From NCBI RefSeq assembly GCF_019891545.1, contig NZ_JAHDIU010000007.1, positions 62,001 through 126,000 on the forward strand: a stretch of DNA of 64,000 nt. Direction: 5' to 3'. This DNA is from Flavobacterium coralii. GTDB taxonomy: Bacteria; Bacteroidota; Bacteroidia; Flavobacteriales; Flavobacteriaceae. Below, one piece after another: positions 45,151-54,005 of this stretch (positions are counted from its first letter, which is position 1; the number at the start of each line of letters is the position of its first letter). The position numbers and the translations under genes were made by a program. The notes beneath the pieces were generated by a model, which was given only the letters and a program-made list of their open reading frames with translations, was not told where the DNA came from and searched no databases.

Positions 45151-45579
45151 TTAGCAGGGAATTTTATTTACCCGGTTTTGGTGGCGTCCGCCTTCAAACG
45201 CGGTGTTAAGGAATGTATCTACCATTTCTACTGCCTGGGGTATGGCGGTAAAGCGTGCCGGTATACTTATTATGTTGGCATCATTGTGCTGGCGCGCCAG
45301 CGCCGAAATTTCTTTGGTCCAACATAGCGCCGCCCTAATTTTCTGGTGTTTGTTGGCTGTCATGGCTACACCATTACCGCTTCCGCAGATGATTATACCA
45401 AAATCGGCTGTGCCGTTTGCCACATCATTGGCTACGGGGTGCACAAAGTCGGGGTAATCTACGCTGTCATAACTGTCGGTACCGTGGTTAATAACTTCTA
45501 TACCTTTGCTTTCAAGGTGTTTTACAATGGCCTGTTTGTAGTCGGGCCCGGCATGGTCGTTGCCAATTGCTATTTTCAT
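45151..45579 (-). CDS. rpiB: Ribose-5-phosphate isomerase B
   Basis: A 142-residue enzyme of the RpiB/LacAB family: IGNDHAGPDYKQAIVKHL at the start, DYPDFVHPVA, and the IICGSGNGVAMTANK active-site loop. It interconverts ribose-5-phosphate and ribulose-5-phosphate. It is first in a two-gene unit with the cation exporter. Its start faces the long AT-rich spacer that I propose contains the replication origin. A TAACTTTG box (45606-45613, minus strand) is 26 bases upstream. Confidence 0.95.
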   Translation of the reverse strand: MKIAIGNDHAGPDYKQAIVKHLESKGIEVINHGTDSYDSVDYPDFVHPVANDVANGTADFGIIICGSGNGVAMTANKHQKIRAALCWTKEISALARQHNDANIISIPARFTAIPQAVEMVDTFLNTAFEGGRHQNRVNKIPC

Positions 45580-45613
45580 AGGTGTTGTTGTGTTGTGTTA
45601 CGCGGCAAAGTTA

Positions 45614-46199
45614 CCAAAAGAAATGATAGTAAAACCTTAAAATATGCTAAGGGATTGATAATCAGAATAAAGATATTTTCAGCTTAATAATTTATCATAA
45701 TAATTGTTAAAATCCTATACTGTTAATAAATAATAAAACTATCTGTAAATAAAGGAGTTGTATTTGTACAAGATTTGTTGATAAATCGTCAGCTAAAAAT
45801 TGAAAGTTTTTTAGGTTACTTAACAATTTTTTTACATACACGAATCAAACTGAATTTTGCAAGCGGAGTTTTCATTTTTTTAGAAAAAATTATCAGCAAT
45901 ATATCTACATTTATTAACAGAAATTAACAAGTGAAATTTTCCATAATTGTCAATGCAAAATTGGTATTAACAGTTGTTGATAATTTGATTTGCAAAATTT
46001 AAAGTAATATAAATTTCAGCACTTTACGTTAAGTTAACATTGTTGATTGTTTTGGATAACTAAGCATAACCATTAAAACAAGCATCCTCAAAAAAAAGTT
46101 TTACCTGTTTTCAACAAGCCATAATAACCATCATAAAATTTAAATTTTTAAAAAATCTCTTTTTTGTTTTTAAACAGTGTTGAAAACCTTCTGCTGTTG
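45614..46199. other. Predicted replication origin (oriC) region
   Basis: This gene-free, very AT-rich stretch contains 9-mers close to the DnaA box TTATCCACA: TTATCAACA at 45776-45784 and 45975-45983 (both on the minus strand), TTATCAGCA at 45890-45898, TTATCCAAA at 46051-46059 (minus), and TTTTCAACA at 46108-46116 and 46178-46186 (minus). An A/T block near 46129-46174 could be the unwinding element. Gene direction is mainly minus to the left and plus to the right. The atp operon, mnmG and parS-like sites are near. No dnaA gene is present, which is not unusual in this group. Confidence 0.65.
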
Positions 46200-46436
46200 T
46201 TAAACAATTTTAAGGTGGTTATCTGAAAGATCTTTCAGTATAGCAGTAACAGTTTCTAAATCGTTAGGGTGTACTTTAAGCTTTATGCCGCCAAGGGCGA
46301 ATGAGTAAAACGGGACTATACCCGTCATGGTTTCGTTTTCGAAGAAAAAAGATATGCCGGCTTCAGTTAGCAAGTGCTTCAGTATGGTAATTTCGTGCGG
46401 ATAGCTGAAAACGGCTGCGGTTACAAAATCTTTCAT
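46200..46436 (-). CDS. DUF2007-like small protein
   Basis: A 78-residue soluble protein with VFSYPHEITILKHLLTEAGISFFFENE and ALGGIKLKVHPNDLETVTAIL. This is the alpha/beta ferredoxin-like pattern of DUF2007 (sometimes called putative prokaryotic signal-transducing protein). Partners are unknown. Its stop borders the predicted origin region and it is divergent from rnr across 142 bases. Confidence 0.82.
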   Translation of the reverse strand: MKDFVTAAVFSYPHEITILKHLLTEAGISFFFENETMTGIVPFYSFALGGIKLKVHPNDLETVTAILKDLSDNHLKIV

Positions 46437-46578
46437 TTGCAGGATGTTATTGTTTATAAAGATACTGAATTTAGTGTTTTTTGTAATTCATTTCTTAAAA
46501 CAAAACGTTATTATTTCTTTAAAGCCTCTGTTAAATGACATATAAATTGTAATTTTCAGCGATATTATATTAAAATTT

Positions 46579-48762
46579 ATGAGTAAGAAAAACGGAAAAC
46601 CGAAGGTGAAGAAGGAAAAAGATTTTTCTCGCCAGATATATAAAATATTGTCTAAAGACCCTAATAAATCATTTAACTATAAGCAGATATCGGCTGCGCT
46701 GGAACTTAACGATACCAAGAGCCGTAACGAAATAATTAAAGAGCTTAAATACCTGGCCTCGAAAGAAAAGATTGAAGAGGTGGAAAGAGGTAAGTACAGG
46801 GTTATTACCAAAGCTGATTATGTAGAAGGTACTATTGATATGACAAGCCGTAAAACGGCCTACTTTGTAGCTCCTGAGCTGGAAGATGATGTTTTTATAC
46901 CTACCAATAACCTTAATAAAGCCCTTGACGGTGATAAGGTTAAAGTGTATATATACAACCGGAGAAAGGGGAGAAGGCCTGAAGGCGAGGTTGTTGAAAT
47001 TATAGAGCGTGCCAAGACAGATTTTGTAGGCGTTATAGACATACAAAAGAATTTTGCTTTTGTAAGCACAGCCAACCCTAAAATGTACACCGATATTTTT
47101 ATCCCGAAGGATAAAATGGGCAATGCTGAAAATGGTGATGTGGTACTGGTTAAGATTGAAGACTGGCCTGCAAAAGCCGACAGCCCGTTTGGCGAAGTAA
47201 CAAGGGTACTGGGTAGGCCCGGTGAACATGATACCGAGATACATGCCATACTTGCCGAATATGGCCTGCCTTATGATTTCCCTATTGATGTTGAAGCCTA
47301 TGCACAAAAACTGGATACAAGCATTCAGGAAGAGGAGATTGCCCGCAGGAGAGACATGCGCGATGTACTGACATTTACCATAGATCCCCGTGATGCAAAA
47401 GATTTTGATGATGCTTTATCATTCCGAAAGCTGGAGAACGGTAATTATGAAATAGGCATTCATATAGCCGATGTATCACACTATGTGCAGGAGGGGACCA
47501 TACTGGATGAAGAAGCATATAACAGGGCAACATCGGTTTACCTGGTTGACAGGGTAGTGCCTATGCTGCCGGAAGTACTGTCTAATTTTGCGTGTTCATT
47601 AAGGCCACATGAAGAAAAATATACTTTTTCGGCCATATTTGAGCTTACAGAAGGTGCAGAGGTTAAAAATTCATGGTTTGGACGCACTGTAATCTATTCA
47701 GACCAGCGTTTTGCCTATGATGAGGCCCAACATATCATTGAAACGCAAAGTGCCACCATACCGGCTGAAATTTCGCTTTCAGGCGAAGATTATTCCGTTA
47801 GCCATGATATAAGGGATGCTGTGCTTAAACTGGATGCCCTGGCTAAAATAATGCGCCGAAAAAGAATGGCAAACGGAGCTATATCATTTGATAAGGTTGA
47901 AGTAAAATTCAACCTGAATGAAAAAGCCGAACCGGTTGGGGTGTACTTTAAAGAAGCTAAAGATGCTAACCACCTGATTGAAGAATTCATGTTGTTGGCA
48001 AACAGGAAGGTAGCCGAATTTATTGGCAAGCAAAATAAAACGTTTGTTTACCGCATTCACGATGAACCGGACTTAGATAAACTGATGAACCTGCAAACGG
48101 TTATCTCAAAATTCGGTTACAGCTTAAACTTCAAGACAAAAGATACCATTTCAAAATCACTGAACAAGCTGATGCAGGATGCCCACGGCACCAAAGAGCA
48201 GAATATGGTAGATACGCTGGCTATCAGGAGTATGAGCAAAGCCAAATATTCGGTAAACAATATAGGGCACTATGGCCTCGCTTTTGATTATTACTCGCAT
48301 TTTACATCACCTATCCGCCGTTACCCCGATGTTATGGCACACAGATTGCTTCAGCATTATTTAGACGGTGGCAAATCGGTTAATGATGAAGATTACGAAA
48401 TTAAATGCGGCCACTGTTCTGACATGGAAAACCTTGCTACCAATGCTGAACGCGACAGTATCAAGTACATGCAGGTTAAATACATGCTCGACCATAAGGA
48501 TGAAGAGTTCCTTGGGGTTATATCAGGTGTTACAGAATGGGGTATTTATGTAGAGATCATCTCGAACAAGTGTGAGGGTATGTGCCGCATAAGGGAAATT
48601 AAAGATGACTACTACACCTTTGATGAAAAACAGTATGCCCTTGTGGGCCAGGTAACGCATAACCTGCTGCAATTGGGTGACGAGGTTTATGTAAAGGTAA
48701 AGAATGCCGACCTGGTTAAAAAACAGCTCGACTTCCAGTTTTTAGGTAAAAAAGAGCAGTAG
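46579..48762 (+). CDS. rnr: Ribonuclease R
   Basis: A 727-residue exoribonuclease of the RNB family: winged-helix N-terminus, two cold-shock OB domains, the catalytic RNB domain with IDPRDAKDFDDALS (metal-binding aspartates) and RRYPDVMAHRLLQHY, and a C-terminal S1 domain (EEFLGVISGVTEWGIYVEI). It degrades structured RNA 3' to 5'. Length is normal. It is the first plus-strand gene to the right of the predicted origin. Confidence 0.96.
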   Translation: MSKKNGKPKVKKEKDFSRQIYKILSKDPNKSFNYKQISAALELNDTKSRNEIIKELKYLASKEKIEEVERGKYRVITKADYVEGTIDMTSRKTAYFVAPELEDDVFIPTNNLNKALDGDKVKVYIYNRRKGRRPEGEVVEIIERAKTDFVGVIDIQKNFAFVSTANPKMYTDIFIPKDKMGNAENGDVVLVKIEDWPAKADSPFGEVTRVLGRPGEHDTEIHAILAEYGLPYDFPIDVEAYAQKLDTSIQEEEIARRRDMRDVLTFTIDPRDAKDFDDALSFRKLENGNYEIGIHIADVSHYVQEGTILDEEAYNRATSVYLVDRVVPMLPEVLSNFACSLRPHEEKYTFSAIFELTEGAEVKNSWFGRTVIYSDQRFAYDEAQHIIETQSATIPAEISLSGEDYSVSHDIRDAVLKLDALAKIMRRKRMANGAISFDKVEVKFNLNEKAEPVGVYFKEAKDANHLIEEFMLLANRKVAEFIGKQNKTFVYRIHDEPDLDKLMNLQTVISKFGYSLNFKTKDTISKSLNKLMQDAHGTKEQNMVDTLAIRSMSKAKYSVNNIGHYGLAFDYYSHFTSPIRRYPDVMAHRLLQHYLDGGKSVNDEDYEIKCGHCSDMENLATNAERDSIKYMQVKYMLDHKDEEFLGVISGVTEWGIYVEIISNKCEGMCRIREIKDDYYTFDEKQYALVGQVTHNLLQLGDEVYVKVKNADLVKKQLDFQFLGKKEQ

Positions 48763-48807
48763 TGTAACATTTGCGCCAATAAAGTGTCTTTTAACTAAAA
48801 CACAATA

Positions 48808-49479
48808 ATGAAAAAAGTATTTTTTATTGCCCTGTTCATGGCAGCTCAGGCAGGATGGGCACAGGAAATAACACGTAAGCTGGGAGATTTCAGTACTATC
48901 AGGGTATTCGACCAGATCAATGTTACCCTTGTTGCCTCAGATGAAAATAAAATTGTAATTAAAGGCAGCAAGGCAAACGAGGTAGAGCTGGTTACCAAGA
49001 ACGACGAGCTTAAAATAAGGATGGATATCGATAATCTTCTTGAAGGGGAAGATGTTGAAGCAACTGTTTACTACAAGAAAATTTATGTTGTAGAAGCAAG
49101 CGAAGGTTCTTTTGTAGGCTCGGCAGATGTATTTAAGGCTACAGCTTTTGAAGTAAGCGCAAAAGAAGGCGCTATTGTAAAACTCAAGCTTGATGTGCAA
49201 AAACTTACTTTAAAAGTTTCATCTGGCGGTATGGCCGAGCTAAGCGGCACAGCACAAAACCATGATGCCATTGTTTTGGCAGGCGGTATTTTAAAGGCAA
49301 AAGAACTGGTTACGGCACAAACAGATGTTACTGTTAATGCCGGCGGAGAGGCCACCGTATATGCTACTGACTTTGCAAAAGCAAAAACAAGGGCAGGGGG
49401 TAAAATAGATATTTACGGCTCACCAAAACAGACTGACGAGCAAACGGTGCTTGGCGGAACCATCAACCTTCATAACTAA
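48808..49479 (+). CDS. DUF2807 (head GIN-like) secreted protein
   Basis: A 223-residue protein with a signal peptide (MKKVFFIALFMAAQAGWAQ) and a repetitive right-handed beta-helix pattern (DQINVTLVASDENKIVIKG, then EASEGSFVGSAD and KVSSGGMAELSG). This is the DUF2807 family common in Bacteroidota, usually exported. It lies 45 bases after rnr on the same strand. Function unknown; a surface adhesin-like or envelope role is only a guess. Confidence 0.87.
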   Translation: MKKVFFIALFMAAQAGWAQEITRKLGDFSTIRVFDQINVTLVASDENKIVIKGSKANEVELVTKNDELKIRMDIDNLLEGEDVEATVYYKKIYVVEASEGSFVGSADVFKATAFEVSAKEGAIVKLKLDVQKLTLKVSSGGMAELSGTAQNHDAIVLAGGILKAKELVTAQTDVTVNAGGEATVYATDFAKAKTRAGGKIDIYGSPKQTDEQTVLGGTINLHN

Positions 49480-49541
49480 TCCGGGTTTTAGCAGCTTTAA
49501 AAATTAAAATGTTATCTTGCAGTTTCAATAGAAGATACTGA

Positions 49542-50222
49542 ATGATTGACGATATTCTTGCGGCTATACCCCTGGGATTTTTTCTCAGTTTTATGCCGGG
49601 TGCCGTTTTTTTTGTTTTACTGGAAACCAGCGTTATAAAAGGATTCAGGGCTGCCCTGGCTTTTGATATTGGGGTAGTGCTTGCCGATATTGCCTTTATC
49701 TGCATTGCTTATTTCAGCAGTTACAGGCTTATACAGAGCATTAAAGATGAACCTGCGCTGTTTATATTCGGAGGAATTATTTTGCTTACCTATGGGCTTA
49801 TTTCGTTTATAAAACAAAAGCGTAATTCACGCAATGAACTGATAAGCCAGAACTCCCGCGAGATAATAAAGAAAGATTACCTGAGCCTTTTTATAAAAGG
49901 GTTCCTGCTTAATTTTATAAATGTGGGTGTGCTGGGTTTCTGGTTAGCCATCATTATAACCATTGGCCCGCAGCTTGATATGGAAAAGAGCAGGATGCTA
50001 ACCTTTTTTGCCTCTGTATTAGGTGGCTATTTCCTGACCGACATTGGTAAAATACTATTGGCAAAGCAGCTAAGGAGCAGGCTAACATCACGTAATATTA
50101 TAAAAATTAAAAAGGTAATAAGTATTATACTTATGGTCTTCGGGCTGGTACTGCTGGCTCAGGGCTGGGCGCCTGCCGAAGAGCGCAACTATGTTATAGA
50201 CAGGCTGGAGAACCAGGACTAA
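49542..50222 (+). CDS. LysE/RhtB-family exporter-like membrane protein
   Basis: A 226-residue protein with about six membrane helices. IPLGFFLSFMPGAVFFVLLETSVIKGFRAALAFDIGVVLADIAF is the characteristic LysE N-terminal region (GxxxGPxxFxxxxxsxxxGxxxgxxxxxGxxxGD). Family members export amino acids or similar small molecules. It is followed by a two-way terminator and the tRNA-Cys gene on the other strand. Substrate unknown. Confidence 0.87.
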   Translation: MIDDILAAIPLGFFLSFMPGAVFFVLLETSVIKGFRAALAFDIGVVLADIAFICIAYFSSYRLIQSIKDEPALFIFGGIILLTYGLISFIKQKRNSRNELISQNSREIIKKDYLSLFIKGFLLNFINVGVLGFWLAIIITIGPQLDMEKSRMLTFFASVLGGYFLTDIGKILLAKQLRSRLTSRNIIKIKKVISIILMVFGLVLLAQGWAPAEERNYVIDRLENQD

Positions 50223-50224
50223 AT

Positions 50225-50257
50225 AAAAAAAGCTGTTACAAACGTAACAGCTTTTTT
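50225..50257. terminator. Bidirectional intrinsic terminator
   Basis: AGCTGTTAC (50231-50239) and GTAACAGCT (50244-50252) pair perfectly around an AAAC loop. A-runs on the left and T-runs on the right let it stop transcription both ways, ending the LysE-family gene and the minus-strand tRNA-Cys. Confidence 0.92.
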
Positions 50258-50261
50258 GTTG

Positions 50262-50332
50262 AGGCATCGAGCGGATTCGAACCGCTGTACGAGGTTTTGC
50301 AGACCTCTGCCTAGCCACTCGGCCACGATGCC
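50262..50332 (-). tRNA. tRNA-Cys (GCA)
   Basis: On the minus strand, 71 bases fold as a cloverleaf: acceptor stem GGCATCG with CGATGCC, D-arm GCC/GGC, anticodon loop with GCA, T-arm AGCGG TTCGAAT CCGCT. The discriminator base is T (U73), as expected for cysteine. CCA is not encoded. It lies between the two-way terminator and folB. Confidence 0.95.
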
Positions 50333-50406
50333 CTTTTGATGTGGATGGCAAATTTACATATATTTTATTCTAACGCAAGAAAAATACTTAAAATTTGCCA
50401 ATTTTA

Positions 50407-50766
50407 TCATGTTCGGAATTCTTCAATCTGTACTGTTACGGATGCCACATCGCCGCCAATAGGGGGGTTAACTTTAGAAACCGCTATCATTATCCTTGAT
50501 ACTGAAGCTATTTCTGTAAATATTCGGGCAATGATGCGTTCTGCCACATGCTCCAGCAATTTAGAGCGTACAGCCATTTCTTCCTTTACAATCGCGTTCA
50601 GGTGCACATAATCTACAGTATCAGCAAGCTCATCGCTGTGCCTTGCTTTGCGGAGGTCGGTCTTTACTTCAAGGTTTACAAGGTAGTCGCTGCCTATTTT
50701 AGCTTCTTCATCAAGGCAGCCGTGGTAAGAAAAGGTACGTATGTTTTCAAGGCGGATAATTCCCAT
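50407..50766 (-). CDS. folB: Dihydroneopterin aldolase
   Basis: A 119-residue enzyme of folate synthesis, making 6-hydroxymethyl-dihydropterin and glycolaldehyde. IIRLENIRTFSYHGCLDEEAKIGSDYLVNLEV is the classic FolB start, with Tyr/His in YHGC and catalytic lysine in the VSKVNPPI region near the end. Length is standard. It is single, on the minus strand, 74 bases upstream of the tRNA-Cys gene. Confidence 0.93.
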   Translation of the reverse strand: MGIIRLENIRTFSYHGCLDEEAKIGSDYLVNLEVKTDLRKARHSDELADTVDYVHLNAIVKEEMAVRSKLLEHVAERIIARIFTEIASVSRIMIAVSKVNPPIGGDVASVTVQIEEFRT

Positions 50767-50865
50767 AATTTAAATTTAAAATGCTATTGTAAAATTAAGC
50801 ATTTATCAGCTATTAACTGTTCGTTTAATTATGTAAAAGCACCCTGTTTGTCCGCTTTTTTTAAA

Positions 50866-50873
50866 TAACTTTG
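50866..50873 (+). promoter_or_regulatory. glnS promoter -7 box (decides the start codon)
   Basis: TAACTTTG matches TAnnTTTG. Transcription would begin a few bases downstream, so the in-frame ATG at 50871, which lies inside the box, cannot be the translation start. The ATG at 50898 fits. Confidence 0.5.
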
Positions 50874-50897
50874 CAGCTTTGTAATACAACAAATTAT

Positions 50898-52583
50898 ATG
50901 TCTAAAGAAGAAAGATCGCTTAATTTTATAGAGCTTATAATAGAAGAAGACCTGGCAAAAGGCATGAAGCGCGACGATTTGCGTTTCCGTTTCCCGCCGG
51001 AGCCTAACGGTTACCTGCACATTGGCCATGCCAGTTCTATATGCCTTAATTTTGGTTTGGGCCTCAGGTACAATGCTCCGGTAAACCTGCGTTTTGATGA
51101 CACCAACCCGGCAAAAGAAGAGCAGGAGTATGTAGATGCCATTAAACGTGATGTAGAGTGGCTGGGCTTTAAATGGGCAGAGGAGTGCTATGCGTCAGAT
51201 TATTTTCAGGAACTTTATGACTGGGCTGTAATGTTTATAGAACGCGGCCTTGCATATGTAGACAGCCAGACAAGTGAACAGATGGCGCTGCAAAAAGGTA
51301 CGCCCACACAACCGGGTACAGAAAGCCCTTACCGCAACAGGCCCATAGAAGAAAACCTGGAGCTGTTCCGTAAAATGAAAGATGGCGAACTGCCCGAAGG
51401 CAGCCATGTATTGCGTGCAAAAATAGACATGACATCAAGCAACATGCTGATGCGCGACCCTATTATGTACCGCATACTACACAAGCACCACCACCGCACC
51501 GGCGACAAATGGCATATATACCCAATGTATGACTGGGCACACGGAGAAAGTGATTATATAGAAAGAATATCGCATTCCCTTTGTACGCTTGAATTCGCGA
51601 TGCACAGGGAACTTTACGACTGGTTCCTTAACCAGATATATACAGAAGGTAAAATGCGCCCCAAACAGCGCGAATTTGCCCGCAGAAACCTTAGCCATAC
51701 AGTTGTGAGCAAGCGTAAGTTATTACAGCTCGTTCAGGAAGGGCATGTAAAAGGGTGGGACGACCCGCGTATGTCTACCATATCAGGACTAAGGAGAAGA
51801 GGCTACACGCCTGCTTCAATACGCAATTTTGCCGATACCATTGGTATTGCTAAGCGTACGAACCTTATAGATGTTTCGTTGCTTGAGTTTTGCGTTAGGG
51901 AAGACCTTAACAAGGTTGCACCACGTGTTATGGCGGTGCTTGACCCTGTAAAGCTGATTATAGATAATTACCCGGAAGGGCAGGAGGAGTGGCTGGATGC
52001 CGAGAATAACCCCGAAGATGAGAATGCAGGTTCGCGTAAAGTGCCTTTTAGTAAAGAACTTTATATTGAGCGTGACGACTTTATGGAGAACGCCAACAGC
52101 AAGTACTTCAGGCTTACACTGGGTAAAGAGGTACGCCTTAAAAATGCCTACATCATAAAAGGGGAGAGCGTAGTTAAGGATGAGAATGGTAATATTACCG
52201 AAATTCATGTTACTTATGACCCTGATTCTAAAAGCGGCAGCGGTACCGAAGCCAGCCTTCGCAAGATTAAAGGTACTATCCATTGGGTATCTGTAAACCA
52301 TGCTTTAGAAGCAGAGGTACGTGTATATGACAGGTTGTTTACCCACGAAAACCCTGATGGCGATAAGGAAGTAGATTTTAAGAGCTACATTAACCCTGAC
52401 TCGCTAAATGTAATAACGGGTTATTTAGAGCCAAGCCTTGAAAATGCAAAAGCAGGGGAGAACTACCAGTTTCAGCGTTTGGGTTATTTTTGTGTAGACC
52501 CTGACTCAACAGCACAAAAACTGGTTTTTAATAAAACCGTTGGCCTTCGTGATACATGGGCAAAAATCGAAAATAAAGAATAA
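50898..52583 (+). CDS. glnS: Glutaminyl-tRNA synthetase
   Basis: From the ATG at 50898 the enzyme has 561 residues. It is a class Ic synthetase: HIGH motif (PEPNGYLHIGHAS, about residues 35-47), the DDTNPAKEEQEYVDAI segment typical of GlnRS, VVSKRKLL in place of KMSKS, and a C-terminal two-barrel anticodon-binding domain. It charges tRNA-Gln, so this organism need not use the indirect amidotransferase route for Gln. The longer start at 50871 is excluded by the promoter position. Confidence 0.96.
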   Translation: MSKEERSLNFIELIIEEDLAKGMKRDDLRFRFPPEPNGYLHIGHASSICLNFGLGLRYNAPVNLRFDDTNPAKEEQEYVDAIKRDVEWLGFKWAEECYASDYFQELYDWAVMFIERGLAYVDSQTSEQMALQKGTPTQPGTESPYRNRPIEENLELFRKMKDGELPEGSHVLRAKIDMTSSNMLMRDPIMYRILHKHHHRTGDKWHIYPMYDWAHGESDYIERISHSLCTLEFAMHRELYDWFLNQIYTEGKMRPKQREFARRNLSHTVVSKRKLLQLVQEGHVKGWDDPRMSTISGLRRRGYTPASIRNFADTIGIAKRTNLIDVSLLEFCVREDLNKVAPRVMAVLDPVKLIIDNYPEGQEEWLDAENNPEDENAGSRKVPFSKELYIERDDFMENANSKYFRLTLGKEVRLKNAYIIKGESVVKDENGNITEIHVTYDPDSKSGSGTEASLRKIKGTIHWVSVNHALEAEVRVYDRLFTHENPDGDKEVDFKSYINPDSLNVITGYLEPSLENAKAGENYQFQRLGYFCVDPDSTAQKLVFNKTVGLRDTWAKIENKE

Positions 52584-52606
52584 GCTGATTATAGTTATAT
52601 CTTATG

Positions 52607-52634
52607 AAACCACTGTGAAAGCAGTGGTTTTTCT
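52607..52634 (+). terminator. Intrinsic terminator after glnS
   Basis: AAACCACTG (52607-52615) and CAGTGGTTT (52622-52630) form a perfect 9-bp stem with a TGAAAG loop and a short T-rich tail. The remaining 257 bases to the YtxH-like gene are AT-rich; I see only a weak -7-like TAACTTTA (52871-52878) there. Confidence 0.9.
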
Positions 52635-52891
52635 TATTATAAACAAATCTTTTAATCTTCTGTATTTACAATAGTTTCCGGTTATTGAAATTGACCTTTT
52701 TATTTGTCTTTTAAAGCATTTTATTTTTTGAGATAGCTATTCGTATAGCTTTATTGATAAAAAGGCATCAGGAGGCTTTATTTTATTTTAGGCATACTTT
52801 AAGCTGGAATTAACTACACCTTAACAACCCCTAAATGTTAATTTTCCTTACCTTTATATAAGAAAATTTTTAACTTTAAAATTAATTTATT

Positions 52892-53254
52892 ATGGCTGGT
52901 AAATCAGGAACTATAGCCGCCGTACTTGCAGGTGCGGCAATTGGTGCAGCATTAGGAATTTTATTTGCACCGGATGAAGGTACTAAAACTCGTAAAAAAA
53001 TTAAAGAGGGCTACGGAGCAAAACGCGACGAGCTAAAAGACAAGCTAAGCGAACTGACCGACCAGGTTAAAAACAGGTTCTCTACCTCTAAAGAAGATCT
53101 TGAAAGCGGTTTTGACAGGCTTGTTGCCAGTGTAGAGGAAAAGAAAGATGATATTATAGATACACTTGAAAGAAAGCTGGAAGAACTGAAATCTTCTGCT
53201 GCAAAAGCAGAGACTGCAGGAAACAACAGCAATAATGGTACTGCCAACAAATAA
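52892..53254 (+). CDS. YtxH domain protein
   Basis: A 120-residue protein. The N-terminal glycine/alanine-rich membrane helix (TIAAVLAGAAIGAALGILFAPDEGTKTRKKI) is the YtxH signature. The rest is a charged amphipathic helix (Lys/Glu-rich, coiled-coil-like) with an Asn-rich tail. YtxH proteins are general-stress-associated membrane proteins of unknown mechanism. It opens a three-gene set with gaps of 11 and 2 bases. Confidence 0.9.
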   Translation: MAGKSGTIAAVLAGAAIGAALGILFAPDEGTKTRKKIKEGYGAKRDELKDKLSELTDQVKNRFSTSKEDLESGFDRLVASVEEKKDDIIDTLERKLEELKSSAAKAETAGNNSNNGTANK

Positions 53255-53265
53255 TATAAGCTGAT

Positions 53266-53619
53266 ATGGCATTTGAAGAAGTAAAGGAAAACGTAGAAGA
53301 TTTAAAGCAACAGGCAAAAGAGCTGCTTGATGCCAATATAAGGTATTATAAGCTTTGGGGCTTTAAAATGCTTATGAAGACCAACGCCATGATATTAAAA
53401 ATGGTCATGCTTGGCATACTGGCTATTTTAATACTTCTTTTCTTCTCGGTTGCACTGGCTTTGGGTATCGGGTATGCACTTGATAACCATGCATACGGCT
53501 TTTTAATTGTAGGATGCATTTACCTGGCCTGTTTCTTTATAGTATATTCCGTTAGGGATAAAATTGTAGAAGGGCAGCTTTTAGCGCGTTTTTCAAGAAT
53601 TTTATTAAAGAAATATTAG
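53266..53619 (+). CDS. Phage-holin-like (Holin superfamily III type) membrane protein
   Basis: A 117-residue protein: a charged N-terminal helix (VKENVEDLKQQAKELLDANIRYYKLWGFK) and two membrane helices (about 48-70 and 76-96). This matches the phage holin family 3/DUF1469-like group found beside ytxH in non-phage settings. There are no lysin or phage genes nearby, so it is more likely a stress-related membrane protein than a prophage part. It is coupled to both neighbours. Confidence 0.82.
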   Translation: MAFEEVKENVEDLKQQAKELLDANIRYYKLWGFKMLMKTNAMILKMVMLGILAILILLFFSVALALGIGYALDNHAYGFLIVGCIYLACFFIVYSVRDKIVEGQLLARFSRILLKKY

Positions 53620-53621
53620 TT

Positions 53622-53858
53622 ATGGAATATAAAGAGTATAAAACATTTGACCAGATAAACAAAGACCTTGAGATTTACAAGATTGAAAAGGACCTTGCGT
53701 ACTACAGGTTTAAAAAAGAGCTTGATGAAACCAAGGAAAGCCTTGAAATAAAAAACCTGCTTGGTGATACGCCCAAAAAAGCAATGGGTTTTTTAAATAT
53801 GCTTTCAGGTCCATTAAAAAGTGCAGCGCTAACTTTTCTCTTCAAAAAGATATTTTAA
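53622..53858 (+). CDS. Small charged protein with amphipathic helix (possibly DUF6327)
   Basis: A 78-residue protein: EYKTFDQINKDLEIYKIEKDLAYYRFKKELDE is a long charged helix, followed by a short hydrophobic C-terminal part (GPLKSAALTFLFKKIF). I recall similar flavobacterial proteins named DUF6327 but am not sure. It starts 2 bases after the holin-like gene and ends a three-gene transcript. A large inverted repeat follows. Function unknown. Confidence 0.72.
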   Translation: MEYKEYKTFDQINKDLEIYKIEKDLAYYRFKKELDETKESLEIKNLLGDTPKKAMGFLNMLSGPLKSAALTFLFKKIF

Positions 53859-53866
53859 TAAAAAAA

Positions 53867-54005
53867 GGGGGCTGTCTCAAAAGTGCTTTTACCAGCACTT
53901 TGTCATTCCGACAATAGGAGGAATCTTAATGAAATCAATCATTTAAGATTCTTCACTTCGCTATCGCTTCGTTCAGAATGACACTTTTGAGACAGCTCCT
54001 TTTTT
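53867..54005. repeat. Nested inverted repeat (dispersed repeat / two-way terminator)
   Basis: Outer arms GCTGTCTCAAAAGTG (53871-53885) and CACTTTTGAGACAGC (53982-53996) pair perfectly over 15 bp, extended by G-rich and C-rich flanks plus A and T tails. Inside are the half-sites GTCATTCCGAC with GAGGAATCTT, and AAGATTCTTC with CAGAATGACA, a second palindrome. Wording of this type is found in repeats scattered through Bacteroidota genomes (recollection). It lies between convergent genes and could end both transcripts. Confidence 0.8.

Noticed and set aside
46041-46049. TGTTGATTG as a further DnaA box
   Set aside because: It departs from the box at two or more key positions, so I did not count it with the six better matches.
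53266-53619. Prophage remnant suggested by the holin-like protein
   Set aside because: No other phage gene is nearby, and this family commonly accompanies YtxH proteins in non-phage settings.
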